This document shows positions 8,828 to 16,596 of a DNA stretch of 64,000 nucleotides, piece after piece. Each line of letters starts with the position of its first letter. Position 1 is the stretch's first letter. The position numbers and the translations under genes are program-made. This DNA comes from Streptomyces sp. NBC_01296 (lineage in GTDB: Bacteria > Actinomycetota > Actinomycetes > Streptomycetales > Streptomycetaceae), in the NCBI RefSeq assembly GCF_035984415.1, contig NZ_CP130720.1:6696001-6760000 (forward strand), read 5' to 3'. The notes under the pieces are model-generated. The model was not told the origin of the DNA. It did no database searches and worked only from the letters and a program-made list of their open reading frames with translations.

Positions 8828-9415
8828 TTGTCCGAGGGGACGAAGCGGTGTTCCCGATGTAAGCAGGACAGGCCGCGGGCGGATTATGCGAGCAACCGCT
8901 CGACGCCAGACGGCTTACAGGCCTATTGCCGCACGTGCTCGGCGGAGTACTACAAGGCGCGCCAAGAGGCGAAGGGACGGACGGTGCGGGTGAAGGTGGT
9001 CGTGCCGTCCGGCCACAAACGGTGTCCTCAGTGCGAGGAAATCAAGCCGTACTCGGAATGGGAAGCAAACAAGACCACGTCCGACGGGTGGTCCAGCTAT
9101 TGCCGGTCGTGTCGGGCGCAGCGCAACAGGGCGAGTTACTTCATGCGGAAGTACGGCATCACTGAGGCCGAGCGTGACGAGATGATCGCCGCTCAAGGCG
9201 GGGTCTGTCTGATCTGCCGGGATGCTCCAGCAGAGCACGTTGATCACGATCATCAGACGGGTAAGGTCCGAGGCGTACTGTGCTTCAGCTGTAACGCAGC
9301 CTTGGGACAGTTCAAGGATCGGCCGGACGTCATGCGACGTGCAGCCGCTTACGTGGAAGGAAACCTGTGGAACCCAACACTCGTAGCACAGGGCGTCTAC
9401 CGGCAGCCTTCCTGA
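8828..9415 (+). CDS. Endonuclease-VII-like HNH protein inside the proteasome operon (TTA codon)
   Basis: The 195-residue protein has two N-terminal Cys-pair modules (CSRCKQD...CRTC at about 8-37 and CPQCEEI...CRSC at about 66-95), which look like duplicated zinc knuckles. A C-terminal HNH domain of the recombination endonuclease VII family follows (CLICRDAPAEHVDHDH, then LCFSCNAALG). Start is TTG 8828 behind a G-rich site. Its 3' end overlaps prcB by 49 nt in another frame. GC is visibly lower than in its neighbours, with many A/T third positions, and the only leucine TTA codon of the operon is residue 30 (8915-8917), so translation should need bldA tRNA. I recall a similar gene here in S. 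coelicolor; its function is unknown, and DNA cleavage is inferred from the fold alone. Confidence 0.88.
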   Translation: MSEGTKRCSRCKQDRPRADYASNRSTPDGLQAYCRTCSAEYYKARQEAKGRTVRVKVVVPSGHKRCPQCEEIKPYSEWEANKTTSDGWSSYCRSCRAQRNRASYFMRKYGITEAERDEMIAAQGGVCLICRDAPAEHVDHDHQTGKVRGVLCFSCNAALGQFKDRPDVMRRAAAYVEGNLWNPTLVAQGVYRQPS

Positions 9416-10206
9416 CGCCGGGGTCCTCGTCCTTCATGGACTTCCTTGGGGCGCACTCGCCCGAGATGCTGCCGGGGAACCGGAGGCTGCCCGAGGGCGT
9501 CGTCGAGGCGCCGCACGGGACGACCATCGTGGCGACCACCTTCCCCGGCGGGGTCGTGCTCGCCGGTGACCGGCGGGCGACCATGGGGAACATGATCGCG
9601 CAGCGGGACATCGAGAAGGTGTTCCCGGCCGACGAGTACTCCGCGGTGGGCATCGCCGGTACGGCCGGCCTGGCCGTGGAGATGGTGAAGCTGTTCCAGC
9701 TGGAGCTGGAGCACTTCGAGAAGGTGGAGGGGGCGACCCTCTCCCTCGAGGGCAAGGCGAACCGGCTCTCCACCATGATCCGGAGCAATCTGGGCATGGC
9801 CATGCAGGGGCTGGCGGTCGTGCCGCTGTTCGCCGGCTGGGACGAGGGCAAGGAGAAGGGCCGGATCTTCTCCTACGACGTGACCGGCGGCCGCTCCGAG
9901 GAGCACGGCTTCGCCGCCACCGGTTCCGGCTCGATCTTCGCGCGCGGCTCCATGAAGAAGCTGTACCGCCCCGACCTGACGGAGGAGCAGGCCACCACCC
10001 TCGTCGTACAGGCCCTGTACGACGCGGCCGACGACGACTCGGCGACCGGTGGGCCGGACCTGTACCGCCACATCTACCCGATCGTCACCGTCATCACGGA
10101 CGAGGGATTCCGCAGGCTCAGCGACGAGGAGTCGCAGGAGCTCGCCCGTACGGTCACCAACCGTCGTCTGGAGCAGCCCGACGGCCCGCGCGCCGCCCTG
10201 CTCTGA
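9367..10206 (+). CDS. prcB: 20S proteasome beta subunit PrcB
   Basis: PrcB is the catalytic subunit of the 20S core. The 279-residue precursor carries a propeptide removed between G51 and T52 (EAPHG|TTIVA), exposing the nucleophilic threonine. The processed protein contains the standard GDRRAT and MVKLFQLELEHFEK segments. Start GTG 9367 (VEPNTRSTGR) lies within the 3' end of the HNH gene and is preceded by GGAAGGAAA, so translation may be coupled to the upstream gene. The prcA start follows 45 nt after the stop. The sequence is very close to what I know of Streptomyces PrcB. Confidence 0.97.
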   Translation: MEPNTRSTGRLPAAFLTPGSSSFMDFLGAHSPEMLPGNRRLPEGVVEAPHGTTIVATTFPGGVVLAGDRRATMGNMIAQRDIEKVFPADEYSAVGIAGTAGLAVEMVKLFQLELEHFEKVEGATLSLEGKANRLSTMIRSNLGMAMQGLAVVPLFAGWDEGKEKGRIFSYDVTGGRSEEHGFAATGSGSIFARGSMKKLYRPDLTEEQATTLVVQALYDAADDDSATGGPDLYRHIYPIVTVITDEGFRRLSDEESQELARTVTNRRLEQPDGPRAALL

Positions 10207-10251
10207 CCATCCGTCGTCCTGTAGGACCCAGAAGAAAGGGACGGACAGCCG

Positions 10252-11019
10252 GTGTCGACTCCGTTCTACGTCTCACCCCAGCAGGCCATGGCCGACCGGG
10301 CGGAATACGCCCGCAAGGGCATCGCCCGCGGTCGCAGCCTTGTCGTGATTCAGTACGCCGACGGCATCGTGTTCGTCGGCGAGAACCCGTCCCGTGCGCT
10401 GCACAAGTTCAGCGAGATCTACGACCGGATCGGCTTCGCGGCCGCCGGCAAGTACAACGAGTACGAGAACCTGCGGATCGGTGGTGTGCGTTACGCGGAT
10501 CTGCGTGGATACACGTACGACCGTGACGATGTGACGGCCCGTGGGCTGGCCAACGTGTACGCGCAGACGCTGGGCACGATCTTCTCCTCTGCCGGTGAGA
10601 AGCCGTACGAGGTGGAGTTGGTGGTGGCCGAGGTGGGTGCGACGGCCGCGGGTGACCAGATCTACCGGCTGCCGCACGACGGTTCGATCGTGGACGAGCA
10701 CGGTTCGGTGGCCGTCGGTGGCAATGCCGAGCAGATCAGTACGTACCTGGATCAGCGTCACCGGGACGGGATGACGTTGTCCGAGGCGCTGAAGCTGGCG
10801 GTGCAGGCGCTGTCGAGCCAGGCGAACAGTGCGGACAAGGCGATTCCGGCGGAGCGGCTGGAGGTTGCGGTGCTGGACCGGACGCGGGCTCAGCAGCGGA
10901 AGTTCAAGCGGATCCGGGGCCGGCAGCTTTCGCGGTTGCTGGAGGCGGATGTCACGGCGGCCGTGCAGGCGGATGCCGTGTCGAACGACGAGGCTCCCGA
11001 GGACGATTCCGAGGAGTAG
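10252..11019 (+). CDS. prcA: 20S proteasome alpha subunit PrcA
   Basis: PrcA forms the outer rings of the 20S core and provides the gate and the ARC docking pockets. The 255-residue product starts with the gating tail (STPFYVSPQQAMADRAEYARKGIARG) and lacks a catalytic threonine, as expected of an alpha subunit. The C-terminus is acidic (EAPEDDSEE). Start GTG 10252 is preceded by AAGAAAGGG. It ends the operon, with a strong hairpin following. Confidence 0.97.
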   Translation: MSTPFYVSPQQAMADRAEYARKGIARGRSLVVIQYADGIVFVGENPSRALHKFSEIYDRIGFAAAGKYNEYENLRIGGVRYADLRGYTYDRDDVTARGLANVYAQTLGTIFSSAGEKPYEVELVVAEVGATAAGDQIYRLPHDGSIVDEHGSVAVGGNAEQISTYLDQRHRDGMTLSEALKLAVQALSSQANSADKAIPAERLEVAVLDRTRAQQRKFKRIRGRQLSRLLEADVTAAVQADAVSNDEAPEDDSEE

Positions 11020-11036
11020 ATCGCTGCGCGAGTGGC

Positions 11037-11060
11037 GCCCCCGGCCTTGTGGCCGGGGGC
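11037..11060 (+). terminator. Terminator between prcA and convergent lacI gene
   Basis: A 10-bp perfect GC stem (11037-11046 with 11051-11060) with loop TTGT is followed by GTTTT. It lies between the 3' ends of prcA and the leftward lacI gene; the T-tract faces the prcA direction. Confidence 0.85.
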
Positions 11061-11071
11061 GTTTTCGTGTT

Positions 11072-12067
11072 TCAGGCGGGGGCGGGGCCGGTGGAGGCGC
11101 GGACGATCAGGTCGACCGGGATGTCGGGGGCGGTCCAGGGGGTGCCTTCGAGGACGGCGAGGAGGGCGGCCATGCCCTGTTCGCCGACGCGTTCGGCGGG
11201 CAGGTGGACGGTGGTGAGCTCGGGTTCGACGGCGGTGGCGAGGGCGAGGTCGTCGAAGCCGGTGACGGAAAGGTCTTCGGGGACGCGCAGGCCGAGGCGG
11301 CGGGCGGCTTTGCAGGCGCCGGCGGCCAGGATGTCGTCGTCGCAGACGACGGCGGTGGGTCGGCCCTCGGGGGCTGCCAGGGCGGCTTCCATGGCCGTGC
11401 GGGCGTCGGTGACGGTGAGGGGGGCCCGTACGGTGCGCAGCTCGGCGTGGGGCTCCAGCAGGGCGGCGAGGGCTTCGGCGCGGATGTCGAAGGTCCAGGA
11501 GTCGACGGCGGAGGCGAGGTGGAGGAAGCGGCGGTGGCCGAGGGTGAGGAGGTGTTCGGTGGTCTGGCGCATGCCGTCGGCCATGGCGAGGTTGACGTGG
11601 GCGGCGGCCCGGCCGGCGGTGGGGTCGCTGTCGAGCATGACGAGGGGGAGTGCGGCGTCGCCGATGGCGTCGAGGGCGTGGGCGGCCATGGAGGAGGCGA
11701 TGACTCCGTCGAGGGCGGCGCTGGCGGAGGCGAAGGGGTCGCGGGCGGGGCCGGTGCCGTCGGGGGAGGGGTAGAGGACGACGCCGAAGCCGTGTTCGGC
11801 GGCGATGCGGGCGGCGCCGGTGTAGACGCGGGCGAAGAATTCGTTGGTGAGGGCGGGGACGACGAGGAGGGCGGTGCGGGTGGAGCCGAGGCGGAGGTTG
11901 CGGGCGGCGAGGTTGGGGCGGTAGCCGAGGGTGGTGGCGGCTTCGCGGACGAGTCCGGCGGTGCGTTCGGAGACGCGGCCGCGCCATTTGTCGCCGAGGA
12001 CGAGGGAGACGGTGGCCTGGGAGACCCCGGCGGCGGTGGCTACGTCGCGGCTGGTGGGTCTCGTCAC
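11072..12067 (-). CDS. LacI-family transcriptional repressor
   Basis: The 331-residue protein has the LacI N-terminal helix-turn-helix (SRDVATAAGVSQATVSLVL, residues 6-24), a hinge helix around NLAARNLRLG and a periplasmic-binding-protein-like effector domain. It is divergent from an MFS transporter gene, and a long dyad lies between them, so it probably controls that transporter and itself. The ligand is not identifiable; the nearby transporter suggests a small metabolite or toxic compound rather than a clear sugar. Despite its position, nothing links it to the proteasome. Family assignment is secure. Confidence 0.92.
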   Translation of the reverse strand: MTRPTSRDVATAAGVSQATVSLVLGDKWRGRVSERTAGLVREAATTLGYRPNLAARNLRLGSTRTALLVVPALTNEFFARVYTGAARIAAEHGFGVVLYPSPDGTGPARDPFASASAALDGVIASSMAAHALDAIGDAALPLVMLDSDPTAGRAAAHVNLAMADGMRQTTEHLLTLGHRRFLHLASAVDSWTFDIRAEALAALLEPHAELRTVRAPLTVTDARTAMEAALAAPEGRPTAVVCDDDILAAGACKAARRLGLRVPEDLSVTGFDDLALATAVEPELTTVHLPAERVGEQGMAALLAVLEGTPWTAPDIPVDLIVRASTGPAPA

Positions 12068-12140
12068 ACCGTGCTCCTGTTGTACGAGGTCGGCGGGGGT
12101 GGGGGCGTTGTCCGGCTGGACCCCCGTGGTGTGGCCATGG

Positions 12141-12167
12141 TACGTATGACGTCGAACGTTATACGTA
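12141..12167. promoter_or_regulatory. 27-bp dyad, likely LacI operator over divergent promoters
   Basis: TACGTAT and ATACGTA form the outer arms (12141-12147 and 12161-12167) and ACGT/ACGT the inner arms (12149-12152 and 12156-12159) around a CGA centre. The site lies between the lacI start (12067) and the MFS start (12214). On the minus strand it includes TATAAC, a plausible -10 for lacI. Confidence 0.7.
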
Positions 12168-12213
12168 TTACTTGGATGACTCCCGGCTGGGTTCCGGGCA
12201 GAAGGGGGCGGAC

Positions 12214-13536
12214 ATGGCCGCGGGATACGCGGAGCTGCTCAGGACCCGGCACGCCGCGAGGCTGCTGGCGGGCACGCTCGTCGGCCGCCTGCCGAACGCG
12301 ACCGCGGCGATCGCGATCGTGCTGTTCACGCGGGCCGAAGGGGGCAGCTACAGCCTCGCGGGCGCCCTCGCCGCGGTCTACGGCGTGGCGAACGCGGTGG
12401 GCCAGCCGCTGCTCGGCCGCGCCGTGGACCTGTTCGGGCAGCCGCGGGTGCAGCTGCCGGCCGCGGTGCTCTCGGCGCTGGGCATGGCGTGGCTCGCGTT
12501 CGCGGGTACCGGGTCGGCGGCGGCCGCGTACGGGGCCGTGGTCGTCGGAGGGTTCTTCGCGCCGCCGCTGGAGGGCGGGCTGCGGGCGCTGTGGCCTTCG
12601 GTGCTCGGCGGCAAGGAGGAGCGGGTGCACGCCGCGTACGCGATGGACGCGGTGGCGCAGGAGATCATGTACACGGTCGGGCCGCTGCTCGTGACGCTGT
12701 GCGTCTCGCTGTGGGACCCGGCGGGGGCGCTGCTGGTGATCCATGCGCTCGGTGTCCTGGGGGCGCTGTCCGTGGTGGTCTGCGAGCCCTCGCGGACGTG
12801 GCGTTCGGAGCCGCGCGAGGCGCACTGGCTGGGTGCGCTGCGCTCGCCGGGGCTGCGGGCGCTGCTGGGGGCGTTCTTCTTCGTGGGCATGGCGCTGGGT
12901 TCGATCACGGTGGCGGGTCTGGCGTACGCCGATGGCCACGGGGGCCAGTCGGTGTACGGCTGGCTGATGGCGGCGCTGGGTCTGGGCGCGCTGGCCGGCG
13001 GGGTGCTGTACGGGGCGCGGCAGTGGGCGGGTGCGCCGGAGCGGCGGCTGCGGCTGATCGTGGCGCTGCTGGCGGTGTGCTACCTGCCGCTGGTGCTGGT
13101 TCCGGGGCCGGTGGCGATGACGGCGCTGTCGGCGCTGGCGGGTGTGTTCCTGGCGCCCGCGCTGGCGTGTGCGTTCATCGTCGTGGACCGTCATGCTCCG
13201 GCGGGGACGGTGACGGAGGCGTTCTCGTGGCTGGTGACGTTCTTCGGGGTGGGTGCGGCGATCGGTACGGCTGCGGCGGGGCCGGCGGTGGAACTGGGCG
13301 GTACGGCGAGCGGGTTCGGCGTGGCGTGTGTCGCGGGTGCGTCGGCGCTGCTGGTGCTGACGCTCACTCAGCGCGTCATGGCCGCTCCCGGCCGGACCCG
13401 TACGGTGGCGGGCTCGCCGTCGGGATCCGCGGCGGACGCGGATGCGGGCCCGGGTGCGGACGCGGGCGAGCGTGCAGGCGGGGGCGGTGCGGAAGGCCGG
13501 GTGGACGGCCCGGTCGAGCGGCTTGTCGACAACTGA
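12214..13536 (+). CDS. MFS transporter
   Basis: This is a 440-residue major facilitator with about 12 hydrophobic segments between residues 12 and 395 and a low-complexity Gly/Ala/Asp-rich C-terminal tail. A GRAVDLFGQPRVQ loop between helices 2 and 3 corresponds to MFS motif A. ATG 12214 is preferred over the TTG 42 nt upstream because AGAAGGGGG precedes it and the longer form would begin within the operator region. Divergent from the LacI repressor, it is probably induced by the repressor's ligand. Substrate is unknown; drug-type efflux and sugar uptake are both possible. It ends 58 nt before pafA, which seems to have its own promoter. Confidence 0.88.
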   Translation: MAAGYAELLRTRHAARLLAGTLVGRLPNATAAIAIVLFTRAEGGSYSLAGALAAVYGVANAVGQPLLGRAVDLFGQPRVQLPAAVLSALGMAWLAFAGTGSAAAAYGAVVVGGFFAPPLEGGLRALWPSVLGGKEERVHAAYAMDAVAQEIMYTVGPLLVTLCVSLWDPAGALLVIHALGVLGALSVVVCEPSRTWRSEPREAHWLGALRSPGLRALLGAFFFVGMALGSITVAGLAYADGHGGQSVYGWLMAALGLGALAGGVLYGARQWAGAPERRLRLIVALLAVCYLPLVLVPGPVAMTALSALAGVFLAPALACAFIVVDRHAPAGTVTEAFSWLVTFFGVGAAIGTAAAGPAVELGGTASGFGVACVAGASALLVLTLTQRVMAAPGRTRTVAGSPSGSAADADAGPGADAGERAGGGGAEGRVDGPVERLVDN

Positions 13537-13582
13537 TCGAAACGGCGTTCACGAACCCGGTTTCAGAACAGTGCAGAAGGCG

Positions 13583-13594
13583 TAATGTTCAGTC
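13583..13594 (+). promoter_or_regulatory. -10 box for an apparently leaderless pafA transcript
   Basis: TAATGT at 13583-13588 ends six nt before ATG 13595, and GTTTCA at 13560-13565 gives a 17-bp spacer. No ribosome binding site precedes the ATG. The arrangement suggests a leaderless mRNA starting at the pafA start codon. Confidence 0.55.
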
Positions 13595-14956
13595 ATGGAC
13601 CGCCGCATTTTCGGGCTGGAGAACGAGTACGGCGTCACGTGCACGTTCAGGGGACAGCGCCGACTGTCTCCTGACGAAGTGGCGCGCTACCTCTTCCGCC
13701 GTGTTGTGTCATGGGGCCGCAGCAGCAATGTCTTCCTGCGGAACGGCGCCCGTCTGTACCTCGACGTGGGTTCGCATCCGGAATATGCAACTCCCGAATG
13801 CGACAACGTGACCGAACTGGTCACGCACGACAAGGCGGGCGAGCGCATTCTCGAAGGCCTGCTCGTCGATGCCGAACGCCGCCTGCACGAGGAGGGAATC
13901 GCGGGCGACGTCTATCTCTTCAAGAACAACACCGACTCGGCCGGCAACTCGTACGGCTGTCACGAGAACTATCTCGTGGCCCGGCACGGAGAATTCTCCC
14001 GCCTGGCGGACATTCTCATTCCGTTCCTCGTCACGCGGCAGCTGATCTGCGGCGCGGGCAAGGTGTTGCAGACCCCCCGGGGTGCGGTCTACTGCGTGAG
14101 CCAGCGGGCCGAGCACATCTGGGAGGGCGTCAGCTCCGCGACGACCCGGTCCCGGCCGATCATCAACACGCGGGACGAGCCGCACGCGGACGCCGAGCGG
14201 TACCGCCGCCTGCACGTGATCGTCGGGGACTCGAACATGTCCGAGACGACCATGCTGCTCAAGGTGGGGGCCACCGACCTGGTGCTGCGCATGATCGAGG
14301 CGGGCACGGTGATGCGGGACCTGACCCTGGAGAACCCGATCCGGGCGATCCGCGAGGTCAGCCACGACATCACGGGCCAGCGCAAGGTGCGCCTCGCGAG
14401 CGGCCGGGAGGCCTCGGCGCTGGAGATCCAGCGCGAGTACTACGACAAGGCCGTGGACTTCGCCGAGCGCCGGGGGATCCGTACCGGCACGGTGGACCAG
14501 GTGCTGGAGCTGTGGGGCCGCACCCTCGACGCGATCGACGCGGAGGACCTGGACCGGATCGGGACCGAGATCGACTGGGTCATGAAGCACCAGCTGATCG
14601 AGCGGTACCGGGCCAAGCACGGTATGACCATGTCGAACCCGCGGGTCGCTCAGATAGACCTCGCGTACCACGACATCCACCGCCGGCGCGGGCTGTACTA
14701 CCTGCTGGAGCGCAAGGGGCAGGCGGCGCGGATCTGCAACGACCTGAAGATCTTCGAGGGCAAGTCGGTGCCCCCGCAGACCACGCGGGCGCGGCTGCGC
14801 GGCGATTTCATCCGCCGGGCGCAGGAGCAGCGGCGGGACTTCACGGTGGACTGGGTGCACCTCAAGCTCAACGACCAGGCGCAGCGGACCGTGCTGTGCA
14901 AGGACCCGTTCCGGTCGGTGGACGACCGGGTGGAGAAGCTGATCGCCGGGATGTGA
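13595..14956 (+). CDS. pafA: Pup ligase PafA
   Basis: PafA phosphorylates the C-terminal Glu of deamidated Pup and joins it to a target lysine through an isopeptide bond. The glutamine-synthetase-like fold is shown by GLENEYG (E9) near the N-terminus, the catalytic-base Asp at residue 57 in LYLDVGSHPEY, and FKNNTDSAGNSYGCHENYL. Length 453 is normal. It is separated from prcA by the lacI/MFS pair and followed by FKBP genes and then pafB-pafC, so the mycobacterial pafABC order is kept but spread out. It is paralogous to Dop in this window; the GLENEYG versus GIETEYG motif separates the two. Confidence 0.97.
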   Translation: MDRRIFGLENEYGVTCTFRGQRRLSPDEVARYLFRRVVSWGRSSNVFLRNGARLYLDVGSHPEYATPECDNVTELVTHDKAGERILEGLLVDAERRLHEEGIAGDVYLFKNNTDSAGNSYGCHENYLVARHGEFSRLADILIPFLVTRQLICGAGKVLQTPRGAVYCVSQRAEHIWEGVSSATTRSRPIINTRDEPHADAERYRRLHVIVGDSNMSETTMLLKVGATDLVLRMIEAGTVMRDLTLENPIRAIREVSHDITGQRKVRLASGREASALEIQREYYDKAVDFAERRGIRTGTVDQVLELWGRTLDAIDAEDLDRIGTEIDWVMKHQLIERYRAKHGMTMSNPRVAQIDLAYHDIHRRRGLYYLLERKGQAARICNDLKIFEGKSVPPQTTRARLRGDFIRRAQEQRRDFTVDWVHLKLNDQAQRTVLCKDPFRSVDDRVEKLIAGM

Positions 14957-14975
14957 CATCGCGCCGATCTTGGTA

Positions 14976-15004
14976 GGGCCCCGTACGGATCTCGTACGGG
15001 GCCC
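14976..15004 (+). terminator. Hairpin terminator after pafA
   Basis: A perfect 12-bp stem (14976-14987 with 14993-15004) and 5-nt loop lies 20 nt after the pafA stop. There is only a weak T-tract (CTCTG), as usual in high-GC terminators. Confidence 0.75.
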
Positions 15005-15058
15005 TCTGCACGCCTTAGAGTGGCGACGACCGCCAGCCGTCTGAGATCTGAGGAACCT

Positions 15059-15997
15059 GTGCGCCGACTTGCCGGCCTGCTTGTCGTACCCCTTCTGCTG
15101 CTGTCGACAGCAGCCTGTGGCGACAGCGGCTCCGACTCCGCCGAGATGAAGAACGGGGCGCCCGCGATCACCAAGGGTGCCAAGTTCGGTGAGACCCCGA
15201 CCCTGTCCAAGGGCAAGGGCGACCCGCCGAAGGAGCTGAAGGTGGTGACCGTCAGCGAGGGCACCGGCCCGGTGCTGAAGAAGGGCGACGTCGCCCAGGT
15301 CAACTACTACGGCCAGGTGTGGGACGCCAAGGAGCCGTTCGACCAGAGCTTCGGCAAGGGCAAGCCGTTCGAGGTGACCATCGGCGCCGGGATGGTCATC
15401 AAGGGCTGGGACCAGGGCCTCGAGGGCAAGAAGGTCGGCAGCCGCCTCGAGCTGGTGATCCCGCCGGACCTCGGTTACGGCGACAAGGGCTCCGGCGACA
15501 AGATCAAGCCGAATGCCACGCTGGTCTTCGTCGTGGACATCGTCAAGGCCACCTCGGTCCCGGCCTCGGCCACGGGCAAGGAGGTCGCGCAGGACAACAA
15601 GGACCTGCCGAAGGTCGGTACGAACACGGACGGCAAGGAAGTCTCCGTGACCGTTCCGAAGGACACCACGCCGCCGGCCAAGCTGGTCTCGAACTACGTG
15701 CTGGAGGCTGACGGCCCGGCCGTCAAGGACACCGACAGCGTCATCGTCAAGTTCAACGGCAAGACGTGGAAGGACGACAAGACCTTCGAAAGCACGTACG
15801 CCACCGACCAGACGGTGACGTGGCCGATGGACCAGCTCTCGGTCAAGGGTCTCAAGGACGGCCTGCTCGGCAAGAAGGTCGGCAGCCGCATCCTGCTGGT
15901 CATCCCGCCGGACCAGGGGTTCGGCGACAAGGAGCAGGGCACCATCCCGGCGAACTCGACGCTGGTCTTCAGCCTCGACATCCTCGCCGTGATGTAA
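15059..15997 (+). CDS. Lipoprotein with two FKBP domains, second one degenerate
   Basis: An exported peptidyl-prolyl isomerase anchored by lipid: the signal peptide RRLAGLLVVPLLLLSTAAC ends at lipobox Cys20. FKBP domain 1 (about residues 70-165) keeps the active-site set: NYYG, FDQS, VIKGWD and GYGD. Domain 2 (about 215-312) has lost most of it: KFNG for the Tyr strand, FEST for the Asp, SVKGLKD in place of VIKGW, and GFGD for the Tyr. It therefore probably binds without catalysis. GTG 15059 is chosen over GTG 15020 because TGAGGA precedes it and the product then starts with a clean signal peptide. The second FKBP gene follows at 43 nt. Confidence 0.9.
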   Translation: MRRLAGLLVVPLLLLSTAACGDSGSDSAEMKNGAPAITKGAKFGETPTLSKGKGDPPKELKVVTVSEGTGPVLKKGDVAQVNYYGQVWDAKEPFDQSFGKGKPFEVTIGAGMVIKGWDQGLEGKKVGSRLELVIPPDLGYGDKGSGDKIKPNATLVFVVDIVKATSVPASATGKEVAQDNKDLPKVGTNTDGKEVSVTVPKDTTPPAKLVSNYVLEADGPAVKDTDSVIVKFNGKTWKDDKTFESTYATDQTVTWPMDQLSVKGLKDGLLGKKVGSRILLVIPPDQGFGDKEQGTIPANSTLVFSLDILAVM

Positions 15998-16039
15998 GAC
16001 TGTCCCAGTTGACCTGATTCGTTTTTGAGGAGCAGTTCC

Positions 16040-16417
16040 GTGAGCAACCAGCTCGAGAAGCCCGAGATCGACTTCCCCGAGGGCCCGGTCCCGGCCGACC
16101 TCGTCATCGAGGACATCTGGGAGGGCGACGGCGCCGAGGCCACGGCCGGCAACAAGGTCTCCGTCCACTACGTGGGCGTGGCCTTCTCCACCGGTGAGGA
16201 GTTCGACGCGTCCTGGAACCGCGGCGCCCCGCTGCAGTTCATCCTGGGCATCGGCCAGGTCATCGCCGGCTGGGACAAGGGTGTCCAGGGCATGAAGGTC
16301 GGCGGCCGTCGCAAGCTGACGATCCCCGCCCACCTCGCGTACGGCGACCAGAGCCCGACCCCGGCCATCAAGCCGGGCGAGACGCTGATCTTCGTCTGTG
16401 ACCTGATGGGTGTCTGA
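16040..16417 (+). CDS. Cytoplasmic FKBP-type peptidyl-prolyl isomerase
   Basis: A single-domain FKBP of 125 residues without a signal peptide, catalysing cis-trans isomerisation of prolyl bonds. The active-site residues are present: VHYVG, FDASW, VIAGWDKG and LAYGD. GTG 16040 is chosen because GAGGAGC lies about 9 nt upstream; the TTG at 16025 would bury that site. It is probably co-transcribed with the lipoprotein FKBP. Location between pafA and pafB is presumably historical. Confidence 0.95.
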   Translation: MSNQLEKPEIDFPEGPVPADLVIEDIWEGDGAEATAGNKVSVHYVGVAFSTGEEFDASWNRGAPLQFILGIGQVIAGWDKGVQGMKVGGRRKLTIPAHLAYGDQSPTPAIKPGETLIFVCDLMGV

Positions 16418-16439
16418 TCCGGCAAGCCGTGATCGGTGA

Positions 16440-16467
16440 AGGGCCCCCGCCGTGAGGCGGGGGCCCT
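16440..16467 (+). terminator. Terminator after FKBP gene pair
   Basis: A perfect 12-bp stem (16440-16451 with 16456-16467), loop GTGA, then CGCTTTT. It separates the FKBP unit from pafB. Confidence 0.9.
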
Positions 16468-16596
16468 CGCTTTTGCCGGGGCCCGCCGGGGCGGTACGGT
16501 CAACGGTCACGGACGTGTGCGTCGTACGTGTCGGGCGCGGCGTACATGTATTGCGCGTCGGGCAACTTGTAAGCGGAGAAGGGCGGAAGGGCGTCG

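Noticed and set aside
12172..12213. TTG at 12172 as the start of the MFS gene
   Set aside because: It would start next to the operator and lacks an RBS; ATG 12214 has AGAAGGGGG and the correct N-terminus.
13709..16510. 933-codon minus-strand frame opposite pafA and FKBP genes
   Set aside because: Antisense to three clear genes with no recognisable domain.
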